A DNA stretch of 64,000 nucleotides from Pseudomonas sp. GM41(2012) (GTDB taxonomy: Bacteria; Pseudomonadota; Gammaproteobacteria; Pseudomonadales; Pseudomonadaceae), in the NCBI RefSeq assembly GCF_000282315.2, contig NZ_AKJN02000008.1:1-64000 (forward strand). Direction: 5' to 3'. A model generated the notes under the pieces. That model was not told the DNA's origin. It searched no databases and worked only from the letters and a program-made list of their open reading frames with translations. This document shows, in pieces, positions 8,530-16,822 of the stretch; positions within the stretch are counted from its first letter, which is position 1, and each line of letters opens with the position of its first letter. The position numbers were made by a program, and so were the translations under genes.

Positions 8530-8633
8530 TGGAAAAACTCCTGAAAAACTTAAAAATCCATCCTGGGTATGGAGCCGCAACCTTCAATTTCCGGGGGTGT
8601 TTTGAAACGGCCGTCCCAGGCGTGGTTAATGGG

Positions 8634-8661
8634 TGTGACCCGTGGTGTTTTTCGAAAGTTC
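8634..8661 (-). promoter_or_regulatory. AlgU/sigma-E-like promoter for the lipoprotein pair
   Basis: Reading leftward, GAACTT (8661-8656) is followed after 17 bases by TCACA (8638-8634), close to the GAACTT-N16/17-TCTGA pattern of AlgU promoters. It would give a leader of about 100 bases before the start at 8529. AlgU control is reported for the P. aeruginosa homologue lptF. The -10 match is only partial. The rest of the 374-base gap (8530-8903) holds a REP pair and nothing else I recognise. Confidence 0.5.
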
Positions 8662-8798
8662 AGAGAATATGGCCCATTGCTCGAAAAACTTTGACCGAAC
8701 GGACAAGGCTCTAACTCTGGAACTTTGGCGATGTGCAGCACTATCCCCAACCTTTTTTCGGTGGGTAATACGCAATTTTTGAAGGGGACAGCAACTCA

Positions 8799-8888
8799 TG
8801 TGGGAGCGAGCCTGCTCGCGAAAGCGGTCGTTCAGTCAACCTGATGTTGAATGCGCTGACGCCTTCGCGAGCAGGCTCGCTCCCACAG
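8799..8888. repeat. REPIN, GTGGGAGCGAGCC type, outward-headed
   Basis: GTGGGAGCGAGCCTGCTCGC and its complement face each other across a spacer of about 40 bases (AACCTGATGTTGAATG in the middle). It lies upstream of the DUF4398 lipoprotein promoter and just beyond the end of the gene at 8904. Confidence 0.9.
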
Positions 8889-8903
8889 GTTCAATCGGTA
8901 GGA

Positions 8904-9248
8904 TCAGTGTTTCTGTTTGTCGTCGACGGCCGACAAATCGTGCAAATGACGACGGGACAATGCGAGAAAACGCGGAGTCGGACCGATGTCTTCGTACAGC
9001 GGATCACCTTCTTCGTCGGTGGCCACAACGGTCGAGCCCTTCACATACGGGAAGCTTTTTTCGAGCTCTTCCAGGGCGGCGCCAATCAGCTCGCCGAGCA
9101 GTTCTTCGGGCTGCCGTTTGGGGTACATCTCGATAATGGCTGCCAGCCGTGCGGCGGCCTCCACATCCAGATGAATCGAGTATCCGGTGTCGGTCAGGCG
9201 ACCTTTGGCGTTTTCTTCCCAGTGATGGGCAAGCTCGCGGATTTTCAT
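8904..9248 (-). CDS. conserved pseudomonad protein of unknown function
   Basis: The 114-residue protein starts MKIRELAHHW at 9248 after a GAGGT ribosome-binding site; the longer reading from 9353 lacks one. It has an acidic, helical middle (EAAARLAAIIEMYPKRQPEELLGELIGAAL) that looks like a small ribbon-helix-helix or dimerisation motif, and an acidic stretch VVATDEEGDPLYEDIG. There is no signal peptide or membrane segment. I recall database names such as type 1 pili tip component for this family, but nothing in the sequence supports a pilus role. The conserved position before ppc is typical for Pseudomonas. Confidence 0.7.
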   Translation of the reverse strand: MKIRELAHHWEENAKGRLTDTGYSIHLDVEAAARLAAIIEMYPKRQPEELLGELIGAALEELEKSFPYVKGSTVVATDEEGDPLYEDIGPTPRFLALSRRHLHDLSAVDDKQKH

Positions 9249-9409
9249 AGTGACCTCAATGCGCAGCTGCTCGTGGCAGGCAGTGTCAGTGTCCGGCAAT
9301 CGCCGGTGGCAGCCGTTGTAAGGCTTACTCTTCAGACTAGCTTTAACGCTCAAGGTTTAAAGTCCCTTCGTCGTCCTATTACGTTGGGGTTCATTGGGGG
9401 ATTGGGTGT

Positions 9410-10069
9410 ATATCCGTTTTTGCGGTGATGGCTGCTGGCGGTTTCGCTCTTACAGCGAGTCACTTGGAAAAGCCCCAAGTAACCAAGGGCTCTTGCCCCT
9501 GTCGTTCGGTGCCTCGCTGTGGCTCGGCATGCCCTCGCTCCGGTCCTGCTCCGTGGGCCCGCCGCCATCGGCCATCCATGGCCGGGGGCGGCTAACCCGG
9601 CATCCATGCCGGGTTGCCCACTGCGCAGAACCTCCACTCGGCCTCTCGAGGCGGCGGTGCATCAAGATCAAAAGCTGCAGGCGAGCTAACGCTCGGCCTG
9701 TTGAGTGGTGAGAAGCGTGCGTACACCCCCTCCCCCCTGTAGGAGCTGTCGAGCGAAGCGAGGCTGCGATCTTTTGATCTTGCCGTTGCTGTGGCTGTGG
9801 TTTTTGATTTTGATCTGTTGCCCCTTTCCCAGAGGCCGAACGCAGGCATTGCGCAGGGGGCACCGCGGCAAGGATGCCGCGGTAGCCGCCCCCGGCCATG
9901 GATGGCCGATGGCGGCGGGCCCCCGGAGCAATGCCGGAGTGAGGGCATGCCGAGCCACAGCGAGGCACCGAATGGAGGGGCAAAGCGTTTTGCTTCCTTT
10001 TCGGCGTTTGGAAAAGGGAGTCGCTGTAAGAGCGAAACCGCCAGCAGCCATCACCGCAGAAACGGATAT
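9410..10069. repeat. long imperfect inverted repeat, ~240-bp arms, in a 977-bp gene-free gap
   Basis: The left arm (about 9410-9650) and right arm (about 9830-10069) are reverse complements over most of their length. Shared blocks include ATATCCGTTT at the outer ends, GCGGTGATGGCTGCTGGCGG, GGTGCCTCGCTGTGGCTCGG and CCGCCGCCATCGGCCATCCA. The centre (9650-9830) holds a single copy of the third REP class (9738-9781) and a TG-rich tract. The arms are open in several frames, which produces spurious reading frames, including a false 145-codon extension of ppc. The rest of the gap (9249-9409 and 10070-10225) shows no gene. Confidence 0.85.
9738..9781 (+). repeat. single unit of the TGTAGGAGCTGTCGAG repeat
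   Basis: TGTAGGAGCTGTCGAGCGAA, continuing to GATCTTTTGATCTT, matches the right arm of the perfect palindrome at 7121-7211 with a few changes. It sits in the centre of the long inverted repeat. Confidence 0.85.
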
Positions 10070-10225
10070 GCCCCCAGCAACCTCAATCCCAACCCCAATC
10101 CCAAAACTTTCTCGGCCGAACAGCATTCCCATCGCCGTCCGCTTGTAAGAACCGCTTTACAGCGGCACTCTCTAACTCAAGAGCATGGACACCAAGTCAC
10201 CCGGATTTTCGCTGGAGAACTGCTG

Positions 10226-12856
10226 ATGACCGATATTGATGCACGCTTGCGCGAGGATGTTCACCTGTTGGGTGAGCTATTGGGCAACACCATTCGTGAA
10301 CAGTACGGGGACGGTTTTCTCGACAAGATCGAGCAGATCCGCAAAGGCGCCAAAGCCGACCGTCGCGGTTCAATGGACGCTGAACTGAGCGCCAGCCTCA
10401 ACCAATTGAGCGAAGAGGAGTTGCTGCCGGTGGCGCGGGCGTTCAACCAGTTTCTCAACCTGGCCAATATCGCCGAGCAATATCAGCTGATTCACCGTCG
10501 TGAAGAGTCACAACCTGCACCGTTCGAAGCGCGAGTACTGCCGGAACTGCTCGCCCGGCTGAGTGCTGAAGGCCATAGCGCCGAATCCCTGGCCCGGCAA
10601 CTGGGTCGGCTGGAGATTGAGTTGGTGCTGACGGCGCACCCGACCGAAGTCGCGCGCCGCACGCTGATCCAGAAGTACGACGCGATTGCCGCGCAACTGG
10701 CCGCCCAGGACCATCGCGACCTGACCACTGCCGAACGCGAGCAGATCCACACGAAGTTGCAGCGCCTGATCGCCGAAGCCTGGCACACCGAAGAAATCCG
10801 CCGCACCCGCCCAACCCCCGTAGATGAAGCCAAGTGGGGCTTCGCGGTGATCGAGCATTCGCTGTGGCAGGCGATCCCCAACTATTTGCGCAAGGCTGAT
10901 AAAGCCCTGCATGACGCCACTGGCCTGCACCTCCCACTGGAGGCAGCGCCGATTCGCTTTGCCTCGTGGATGGGCGGTGACCGGGACGGCAACCCCAACG
11001 TGACCGCCGCCGTGACCCGTGAAGTCTTGCTGCTGGCGCGGTGGATGGCCGCGGACTTGTACTTGCGCGATGTCGATCACCTGGCGGCCGAGTTGTCGAT
11101 GCAGCAGGCCAGCGATGACTTGAAGGCCAAGGCCGGGGACAGCGCCGAACCTTACCGTGCGGTGCTTAAACAGCTGCGTGAACGCCTGCGCGCGACGCGT
11201 AACTGGGCTCACGCCTCCTTGACGCAGACCACGCCGGCACCCGCCGATGTGTTGCAAAACAACCGCGAGCTGCTTGATCCGCTGGAGCTGTGCTTCCACT
11301 CGCTGCATGAGTGCGGCATGGGCGTGATCGCTGATGGTCCGCTGCTCGATTGCCTACGCCGGGCGGTGACGTTCGGGCTGTTCCTGGTACGGCTCGATGT
11401 GCGTCAGGACTCGACGCGACATACCGCGGCGATGACCGAGATCACCGATTACCTGGGCCTGGGGCGCTACGAGGACTGGAGCGAGGAAGAGCGCATCGCT
11501 TTCCTGATGCGCGAACTGAACAACCGCCGGCCGTTGTTGCCGGCGTACTTCAAGCCATCGGCCGACACCGCTGAGGTGCTGGCAACCTGCCGGGAAATCG
11601 CTGCTGCACCGGGCGCATCGCTCGGTTCTTATGTGATCTCCATGGCCGGCGCCGCTTCCGACGTGTTGGCCGTGCAACTGCTGCTCAAAGAGTCCGGCGT
11701 GTTGCGGCCGATGCGTGTGGTGCCGCTGTTTGAAACCCTGGCCGACCTCGACAACGCCGGCCCGGTGATCGAAAAACTGTTGCTGCTGCCCGGTTATCGC
11801 TCGCGCCTGCAAGGGCCGCAGGAAGTGATGATTGGCTACTCGGATTCGGCCAAGGACGCCGGCACGACGGCAGCGGCCTGGGCGCAGTATCGGGCGCAGG
11901 AGCGCTTGGTCGACATCTGCCGCGAGCAGCAAGTGGAACTGCTGTTGTTCCACGGTCGCGGTGGCACCGTGGGGCGCGGCGGCGGCCCGGCACACGCGGC
12001 GATTCTGTCGCAGCCGCCGGGTTCGGTGGCGGGGCGTTTCCGCACCACCGAGCAGGGGGAAATGATTCGTTTCAAATTTGGCCTGCCGGACATCGCCGAG
12101 CAGAACCTCAACCTGTACCTGGCGGCGGTACTGGAAGCGACCTTGCTGCCTCCGCCGCCACCAGAGCCAGCCTGGCGCAATCTGATGGACGAATTGGCCG
12201 CTGACGGTGTCAGCGCTTATCGCGCCGTGGTGCGGGAAAATCCGCAGTTCGTTGAGTATTTCCGCCAGTCCACCCCGGAGCAGGAACTGGGACGCTTGCC
12301 GCTGGGCAGTCGCCCGGCCAAGCGCCGCGCCGGCGGGATTGAAAGCCTGCGGGCGATCCCGTGGATCTTCGGTTGGACCCAGACGCGTCTGATGTTGCCG
12401 GCGTGGCTCGGCTGGGAAGCTGCGCTGAGCAAGGCGCTGGAGCGCGGCGAAGGTGAGCTGCTGGGGCAGATGCGTGAGCAGTGGCCGTTCTTCCGCACGC
12501 GCATCGATATGCTGGAAATGGTGTTGGCCAAGGCCGATGCCGATATCGCCCGGTCCTACGATGAGCGTTTGGTCGAGCCGGATCTGCTTCCTTTGGGTGC
12601 GCATTTACGCGACCTATTGTCGCAGGCCTGCTCGGTGGTCCTGGGGCTGACCGGTCAGTCGCAGCTACTGGCACATAGCCCAGCCACGCTTGAATTCATC
12701 CGCTTGCGCAACACTTACCTCGACCCTCTTCATCTATTGCAGGCTGAGTTGTTGGCGCGTTCGCGACAACAGGAAGTGGCGCAGGGCAGCCCGGTAGAAC
12801 AAGCGCTGCTGGTGTCTGTGGCGGGGATTGCCGCCGGTTTGCGTAATACCGGCTAA
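10226..12856 (+). CDS. ppc: phosphoenolpyruvate carboxylase
   Basis: The enzyme carboxylates phosphoenolpyruvate to oxaloacetate, refilling the TCA cycle. The 876-residue protein has the expected motifs: LTAHPTEVARRT with the catalytic His, GGDRDGNPNVT, GYSDSAKDAGTTAA, FHGRGGTVGRGGGP and the C-terminal RNTG end also found in E. coli. The start at ATG 10226 (MTDIDARLRED) follows GGAGAACTGCTG and gives the family length. An in-frame ATG at 9791 would add 145 residues read from the inverted repeat and is rejected. Confidence 0.96.
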   Translation: MTDIDARLREDVHLLGELLGNTIREQYGDGFLDKIEQIRKGAKADRRGSMDAELSASLNQLSEEELLPVARAFNQFLNLANIAEQYQLIHRREESQPAPFEARVLPELLARLSAEGHSAESLARQLGRLEIELVLTAHPTEVARRTLIQKYDAIAAQLAAQDHRDLTTAEREQIHTKLQRLIAEAWHTEEIRRTRPTPVDEAKWGFAVIEHSLWQAIPNYLRKADKALHDATGLHLPLEAAPIRFASWMGGDRDGNPNVTAAVTREVLLLARWMAADLYLRDVDHLAAELSMQQASDDLKAKAGDSAEPYRAVLKQLRERLRATRNWAHASLTQTTPAPADVLQNNRELLDPLELCFHSLHECGMGVIADGPLLDCLRRAVTFGLFLVRLDVRQDSTRHTAAMTEITDYLGLGRYEDWSEEERIAFLMRELNNRRPLLPAYFKPSADTAEVLATCREIAAAPGASLGSYVISMAGAASDVLAVQLLLKESGVLRPMRVVPLFETLADLDNAGPVIEKLLLLPGYRSRLQGPQEVMIGYSDSAKDAGTTAAAWAQYRAQERLVDICREQQVELLLFHGRGGTVGRGGGPAHAAILSQPPGSVAGRFRTTEQGEMIRFKFGLPDIAEQNLNLYLAAVLEATLLPPPPPEPAWRNLMDELAADGVSAYRAVVRENPQFVEYFRQSTPEQELGRLPLGSRPAKRRAGGIESLRAIPWIFGWTQTRLMLPAWLGWEAALSKALERGEGELLGQMREQWPFFRTRIDMLEMVLAKADADIARSYDERLVEPDLLPLGAHLRDLLSQACSVVLGLTGQSQLLAHSPATLEFIRLRNTYLDPLHLLQAELLARSRQQEVAQGSPVEQALLVSVAGIAAGLRNTG

Positions 12857-13054
12857 GGTTTTCGTCGTGGTTCAAGGCACTCGGCGCGAGCGTCGAGTTG
12901 CCTGTGGGCGAGGGGTTGAAAAGTGCTGCCAGGCGACAGTTAGTGATGGGGTTGCGACTAGGGTTACCCCGACGAAAGGTCACATCAGGCGCGGGTTTCT
13001 CCGACTTTCGGCGGCTTGTGTGGTCCGGGCCTGCTGTGTATCTTGATCAGCCTT

Positions 13055-13085
13055 TGACCGTTTGGGCGGTCACGACCCTTTTTTT
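13055..13085 (+). terminator. possible terminator between ppc and adk
   Basis: TGACCG / CGGTCA with a 6-base loop is followed after CGACCC by a run of seven T. The stem is only six pairs, so termination may be weak. It lies about 200 bases after ppc and 60 bases before adk. Confidence 0.4.
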
Positions 13086-13145
13086 GAGATTGGCCCCACG
13101 AGGCGAATCTGACGTTATCTATATAAAAAATTGAGGAGCACATCG

Positions 13146-13793
13146 ATGCGCGTCATTCTGCTGGGAGCTCCCGGGGCCGGTAAAGGTACTCAGGCTAAGT
13201 TCATCACCGAAAAATTCGGCATTCCGCAAATCTCCACTGGCGACATGCTGCGTGCTGCGGTCAAGGCCGGCACCGAGCTGGGCCTGATCGCCAAGAGCGT
13301 CATGGACAGCGGTGGTCTGGTTTCCGATGACCTGATCATCAACCTGGTCAAGGAACGCATCAGCCAGGCTGATTGCGCCAACGGTTTCCTGTTCGACGGT
13401 TTCCCGCGCACCATTCCTCAGGCTGAAGCCCTGGTGAAGGCCGGCGTCGAGCTGGACCACGTGTTGGAAATCGACGTTAAAGACGAAGACATCGTTCAGC
13501 GTATCGCTGGCCGTCGTGTTCACGAGGCCAGCGGCCGCGTGTACCACATCGTCTACAACCCGCCAAAAATTGCCGGTAAAGACGACATCACCGGCGACGA
13601 GCTGGTGCAGCGCAAAGATGACACTGAAGAAACCGTGCGTCATCGCCTGTCGGTCTACCACGCCCAGACCGAGCCTCTGGTGAAGTTTTACCAGGAGCTG
13701 TCCGCCGCTCAAGGCAAACCGAAGTACAGCCACGTCGAAGGTGTTGGCTCGGTTGAAGTGATCACCGGTAAAGTGCTTGAAGCACTGAGCTAA
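13146..13793 (+). CDS. adk: adenylate kinase
   Basis: Adk interconverts ATP, AMP and ADP. The 215-residue long-form enzyme has the P-loop GAPGAGKGTQ (7-16), the AMP-binding STGDMLR, the FDGFPRT motif and an INSERT/LID segment (about 120-160) without the four zinc cysteines, as in other gammaproteobacteria. I chose ATG 13146 (MRVILLGAPG) after GAGGAGCACATCG; an upstream in-frame ATG at 13131 would add five residues and has no ribosome-binding site. Confidence 0.96.
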   Translation: MRVILLGAPGAGKGTQAKFITEKFGIPQISTGDMLRAAVKAGTELGLIAKSVMDSGGLVSDDLIINLVKERISQADCANGFLFDGFPRTIPQAEALVKAGVELDHVLEIDVKDEDIVQRIAGRRVHEASGRVYHIVYNPPKIAGKDDITGDELVQRKDDTEETVRHRLSVYHAQTEPLVKFYQELSAAQGKPKYSHVEGVGSVEVITGKVLEALS

Positions 13794-13809
13794 AAAAACG
13801 CTTCATCTT

Positions 13810-13838
13810 CTACGGCCCGCTTGCGGGCCGTAGTTGTT
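13810..13838 (+). terminator. rho-independent terminator after adk
   Basis: The stem CTACGGCCCGC / GCGGGCCGTAG has a two-base gap at the loop and a T-rich tail (TTGTTTA). It separates adk from tsaB. Confidence 0.85.
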
Positions 13839-13880
13839 TATACTGGCGCACTTTTTCTGACCTCTCTTACGGAAACATCG

Positions 13881-14555
13881 ATGAGCACCTTGCTGGCCCT
13901 GGACACCGCGACTGAAGCTTGCTCCGTTGCCTTGCTGCATGACGGCAAAGTCACGAGCCATTACGAGGTGATCCCGCGCCTGCATGCGCAGAAGTTGCTG
14001 CCGATGATTCAGCAGTTGCTGGCGGATGCCGGGACCACCCTGCAAGCGGTCGATGCAATCGCGTTCGGCCGTGGTCCGGGGGCGTTCACCGGCGTGCGGA
14101 TCGCCATCGGCGTGGTGCAGGGGCTGGCGTTTGCGCTGGATCGTCCGGTGTTGCCAGTATCGAACCTGGCCGTGCTGGCGCAGCGGGCCTATCGCGAACA
14201 TGGCGTGAGCCAGGTTGCGTCCGCCATCGATGCGCGCATGGATGAAGTGTATTGGGGTTGCTACCGCGAAACGGCGGGGGAGATGCGCCTGGTCGGCAAT
14301 GAAGCGGTGCTGCCGCCAGAAGTGGCCGCGTTGCCGGCTGACGCCAGCGGTGAGTGGTTTGGCGCCGGCACTGGCTGGGGTTATGCCGAGCGAATCGCCG
14401 TCAGCCTGATCGGGCAGGATGCGGGTATGTTGCCTCACGCTGAAGACCTGCTGACCCTGGCACGTTTTGCCTGGGCGCGGGGTGAGGCGATCGTGGCTGA
14501 TGAGGCTCAGCCGGTGTACTTGCGCGATAAAGTCGCGACACCCAAAGCGCGTTAA
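13881..14555 (+). CDS. tsaB: tRNA threonylcarbamoyladenosine biosynthesis protein TsaB
   Basis: TsaB (YeaZ) pairs with TsaD to place the threonylcarbamoyl group on A37 of ANN-decoding tRNAs. The 224-residue protein has the ASKHA ATPase-like fold with ALDTATEACSVALL at the N terminus and GRGPGAFTGVRIA near residue 70. The start at ATG 13881 (MSTLLALDTA) is preferred over the in-frame upstream codon at 13821, which lies inside the adk terminator. Another tRNA-A37 gene, tcdA, acts on the same modification and lies at 32.8 kb. Confidence 0.95.
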   Translation: MSTLLALDTATEACSVALLHDGKVTSHYEVIPRLHAQKLLPMIQQLLADAGTTLQAVDAIAFGRGPGAFTGVRIAIGVVQGLAFALDRPVLPVSNLAVLAQRAYREHGVSQVASAIDARMDEVYWGCYRETAGEMRLVGNEAVLPPEVAALPADASGEWFGAGTGWGYAERIAVSLIGQDAGMLPHAEDLLTLARFAWARGEAIVADEAQPVYLRDKVATPKAR

Positions 14556-14576
14556 ATTCCGAGACTGAGTCGGTCC

Positions 14577-14643
14577 TATCGCGAGCAGGCTCGCTCCCAC
14601 AGGGTTAGCGCAAAACCTGTGGGAGCGAGCCTGCTCGCGATAG
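14577..14643. repeat. REPIN, GTGGGAGCGAGCC type, inward-headed, short
   Basis: Here the order is reversed: CTATCGCGAGCAGGCTCGC first, then its complement, so the GTGGGAG ends face each other across only about 15 bases. Total length is 67 bases, against about 90 for the outward-headed copies. The remaining gap to the next gene (14644-14787) shows nothing I recognise. Confidence 0.9.
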
Positions 14644-14787
14644 CGATCTAACGAATGTAGCCAATCGTCGTTTTATGCTCCCAGCTTTTAAACCTTTTCC
14701 ATTTTCTGTGTTCTAGTTATCACTCGGCGGTTTGCGAAGTGGGCTATGCGCCACTAAACTGCCATCACTGATACCGGACATGTACTC

Positions 14788-15093
14788 ATGCGTATAGACG
14801 GCGTTCCCTCTCAGTCCTACCCCATCAAGCGCAAGCCTCGCAAAGGCCCTGTGGCGGATGACGACTATGTCGATATCGACGGCGAGCTGGAAATTCCATC
14901 CGAAGAGCAAATGGCCGCCCGCGCTGCCAAAGCCTCTGCGCAACGCTTGAGTAATCTCCCCGCCCGTCAACAAGACATGCTTTATCACCGTGCCATGAGC
15001 AGCAGTGTCGCGAAGGCCCTGGCCAGCTACCTGAGCACCGCCGGTTTTGTCGATTGGGATTCGGATGTGCTGGGCCTCGACCTGTACATCTGA
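14788..15093 (+). CDS. small conserved protein of unknown function
   Basis: The 101-residue protein has a basic start (IKRKPRKGP), an acidic patch (DDDYVDIDGELEIPSEE) and an amphipathic helical C-terminal half (RLSNLPARQQDMLYHRAMSS). There is no signal peptide and no recognised domain. Its stop overlaps the DUF72 start by one base (TGATG), which implies coupled translation with that gene. Confidence 0.7.
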   Translation: MRIDGVPSQSYPIKRKPRKGPVADDDYVDIDGELEIPSEEQMAARAAKASAQRLSNLPARQQDMLYHRAMSSSVAKALASYLSTAGFVDWDSDVLGLDLYI

Positions 15094-15953
15094 TGCAGTT
15101 GCCTTACTACCTGGGCTGTCCGTCCTGGAGTGAAAACGCCTGGCGCGACTACTTGTATCCGCAAGACGCAAAACCCGCCGAATTTCTGAATCTCTATTCC
15201 CAAGTATTTAACGCTGTGGAAGGCAATACGACCTTCTACGCGAGCCCGGCTGCGACCACCGTGCAGCGTTGGGCCGAGACCATGCCCGAACACTTTCGCT
15301 TCACAGCCAAGTTCCCCGGCGACATCAGCCACAGCGGTGACCTGCGCGAACAATTGACCGCTGCCGACACCTTCCTGCAATTGCTCAGCCCCCTCGGTGA
15401 ACGGGTTTCACCGCTGTGGCTGCAACTGTCCAAAAGCTTTACGCCGCAACGACTGTCGGAGCTTGCCGGTTTTATTGATGCTGTGGACCGGCCTCTGGCG
15501 GTTGAAGTGCGGCATGACGACTTCTTCGCCAAGGGCGATGCCGAGAGAATGCTCAATCGCCTGTTACTGGATCGCGGTGTCGAGCGTATTTGCCTTGATC
15601 CCCGCGCGCTGTTCAGCTGCACATCGACCGATCCCTCTGTCCTTCACGCCCAATCGAAAAAACCCAGGGTGCCGCCCCGTCCGACCGCCTTCACGCCATG
15701 TCCGCAGGTGCGCTTCATCGGCCATCCGCAGCTGGAGGCCAACGACCCGTTCCTGGTGCCGTGGATCGAGAAAATCGCCGTGTGGATCGAAGAGGGCCGT
15801 ACGCCCTATATCTTCCTGCACACCGCCGACAACCTGCTGGCCGCCAAACTGGCGCAACGTTTTCACGCAAAGCTGATGCTACGTTTGCCTGGCCTGCCGC
15901 CGCTGCCTGAGCTATACAGAGAGCCCGCTGCCGAGCAACTTGACCTGCTCTGA
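15093..15953 (+). CDS. DUF72 family protein (YecE-like)
   Basis: The 286-residue protein has the DUF72 signature: YYLGCPSWSENAWRDYLYP at the start, FLNLYSQVFNAVEGNTTFY, AEVRH-like VEVRHDDFF in the middle and YIFLHTADN near the end, arranged as a TIM-barrel. The biochemical function of the family is not established. ATG 15093 overlaps the stop of the preceding gene; an upstream in-frame ATG at 15054 lies inside that gene and is less likely. Confidence 0.85.
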   Translation: MQLPYYLGCPSWSENAWRDYLYPQDAKPAEFLNLYSQVFNAVEGNTTFYASPAATTVQRWAETMPEHFRFTAKFPGDISHSGDLREQLTAADTFLQLLSPLGERVSPLWLQLSKSFTPQRLSELAGFIDAVDRPLAVEVRHDDFFAKGDAERMLNRLLLDRGVERICLDPRALFSCTSTDPSVLHAQSKKPRVPPRPTAFTPCPQVRFIGHPQLEANDPFLVPWIEKIAVWIEEGRTPYIFLHTADNLLAAKLAQRFHAKLMLRLPGLPPLPELYREPAAEQLDLL

Positions 15954-15987
15954 AGCGGATTCCCTGCCCTTTTCAGGAGCCTGCCAA

Positions 15988-16809
15988 ATGGATGCGCAAA
16001 CCCTTCGAGCCCAAGCGTTCAAAGCACTGCACGAACGCGCAGGGGCTTTTGTCATTCCCAACCCGTGGGATGCCGGCTCGGCGAAGATGCTCGCCAGCCT
16101 TGGTTTCGAAGCGCTGGCGACCACCAGCGCCGGATACGCCTTTTCCAACGCCCGCCCCGATGGCGCGCTGACGCTGGACGATACCCTGGCAAACGTTCGG
16201 GCGATTGTTGCGGCAACTGATCTGCCCGTCGCCGTCGATCTGGAAAACGGTTTCGCTGACGATCCAGCCGAATGCGCACAGAGTATTTTGCGTGCGGCAG
16301 AGGCCGGTGCGGTCGGCGGCTCTATCGAAGATGCCACCGGCCGTGAAGAAGCGCCGATCTACTGCTTCGAACATGCTGTGGCGCGGATCGAGGCTGCCGT
16401 GGCAGCCGCTCGCAGCTTGCCGTTTCCCTTTATGTTGACCGCTCGCGCGGAGAACTTTCTGCACGGCAATCCTGATCTCGCCGATACCATTCGCCGCTTG
16501 CAGGCGTTTGCCGAAGCGGGTGCCGACGTGCTTTATGCGCCAGGGCTGCGCAGCGCTGAAGACGTGTTGGCGGTGGTCCGTGCCGTGGCGCCGAAACCGG
16601 TCAATGTGTTGATGTCTGGCGGACTGAAATTGACGGTCGAGCAGTTGAGCGAAATGGGCGTCAAACGCATCAGCGTCGGTTCGGCGCTGGCCTTGGCAGC
16701 CTATGGCGAGTTTTTCCGCGCTGCCGAAGAGATCAAGACGTCGGGCACGTTCGGGTTCACGTCGCGTTCCATGCCGTACGCCCAGGCCAATCAAATGTTC
16801 AAAGGCTGA
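15988..16809 (+). CDS. isocitrate lyase / PEP mutase family protein
   Basis: The 273-residue protein shows the family fold: FVIPNPWDAGSAKML near the N terminus, the metal-site-like VDLENGFAD, IEDATGR and LTARAENFL, and MSGGLKLTVEQLSEMGVKRIS near the C terminus. The KKCGH catalytic loop of true isocitrate lyases is absent, so it is more likely a carboxyphosphonoenolpyruvate-mutase-like or oxaloacetate-type C-C lyase. The substrate cannot be told from sequence. The start has AGGAG 8 bases upstream; DUF72 ends 34 bases before it, so they may share a transcript. Confidence 0.8.
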   Translation: MDAQTLRAQAFKALHERAGAFVIPNPWDAGSAKMLASLGFEALATTSAGYAFSNARPDGALTLDDTLANVRAIVAATDLPVAVDLENGFADDPAECAQSILRAAEAGAVGGSIEDATGREEAPIYCFEHAVARIEAAVAAARSLPFPFMLTARAENFLHGNPDLADTIRRLQAFAEAGADVLYAPGLRSAEDVLAVVRAVAPKPVNVLMSGGLKLTVEQLSEMGVKRISVGSALALAAYGEFFRAAEEIKTSGTFGFTSRSMPYAQANQMFKG

Positions 16810-16822
16810 CGATCGCTGAGGT

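Noticed and set aside
9350..10148. Several open frames inside the inverted-repeat arms (for example 9394-9711, 9450-9983, 9686-10132)
   Set aside because: GC-rich repeat DNA is open in many frames; mirrored frames appear in both arms, with no ribosome-binding sites or family resemblance.
9791..10225. 145-codon N-terminal extension of ppc
   Set aside because: It is read from the right arm of the inverted repeat; PEP carboxylase family length and a GGAG site support the start at 10226.
12840..12853. RNTG rather than QNTG at the PEP carboxylase C terminus
   Set aside because: E. coli and other bacterial enzymes also end in RNTG, so it is not unusual.
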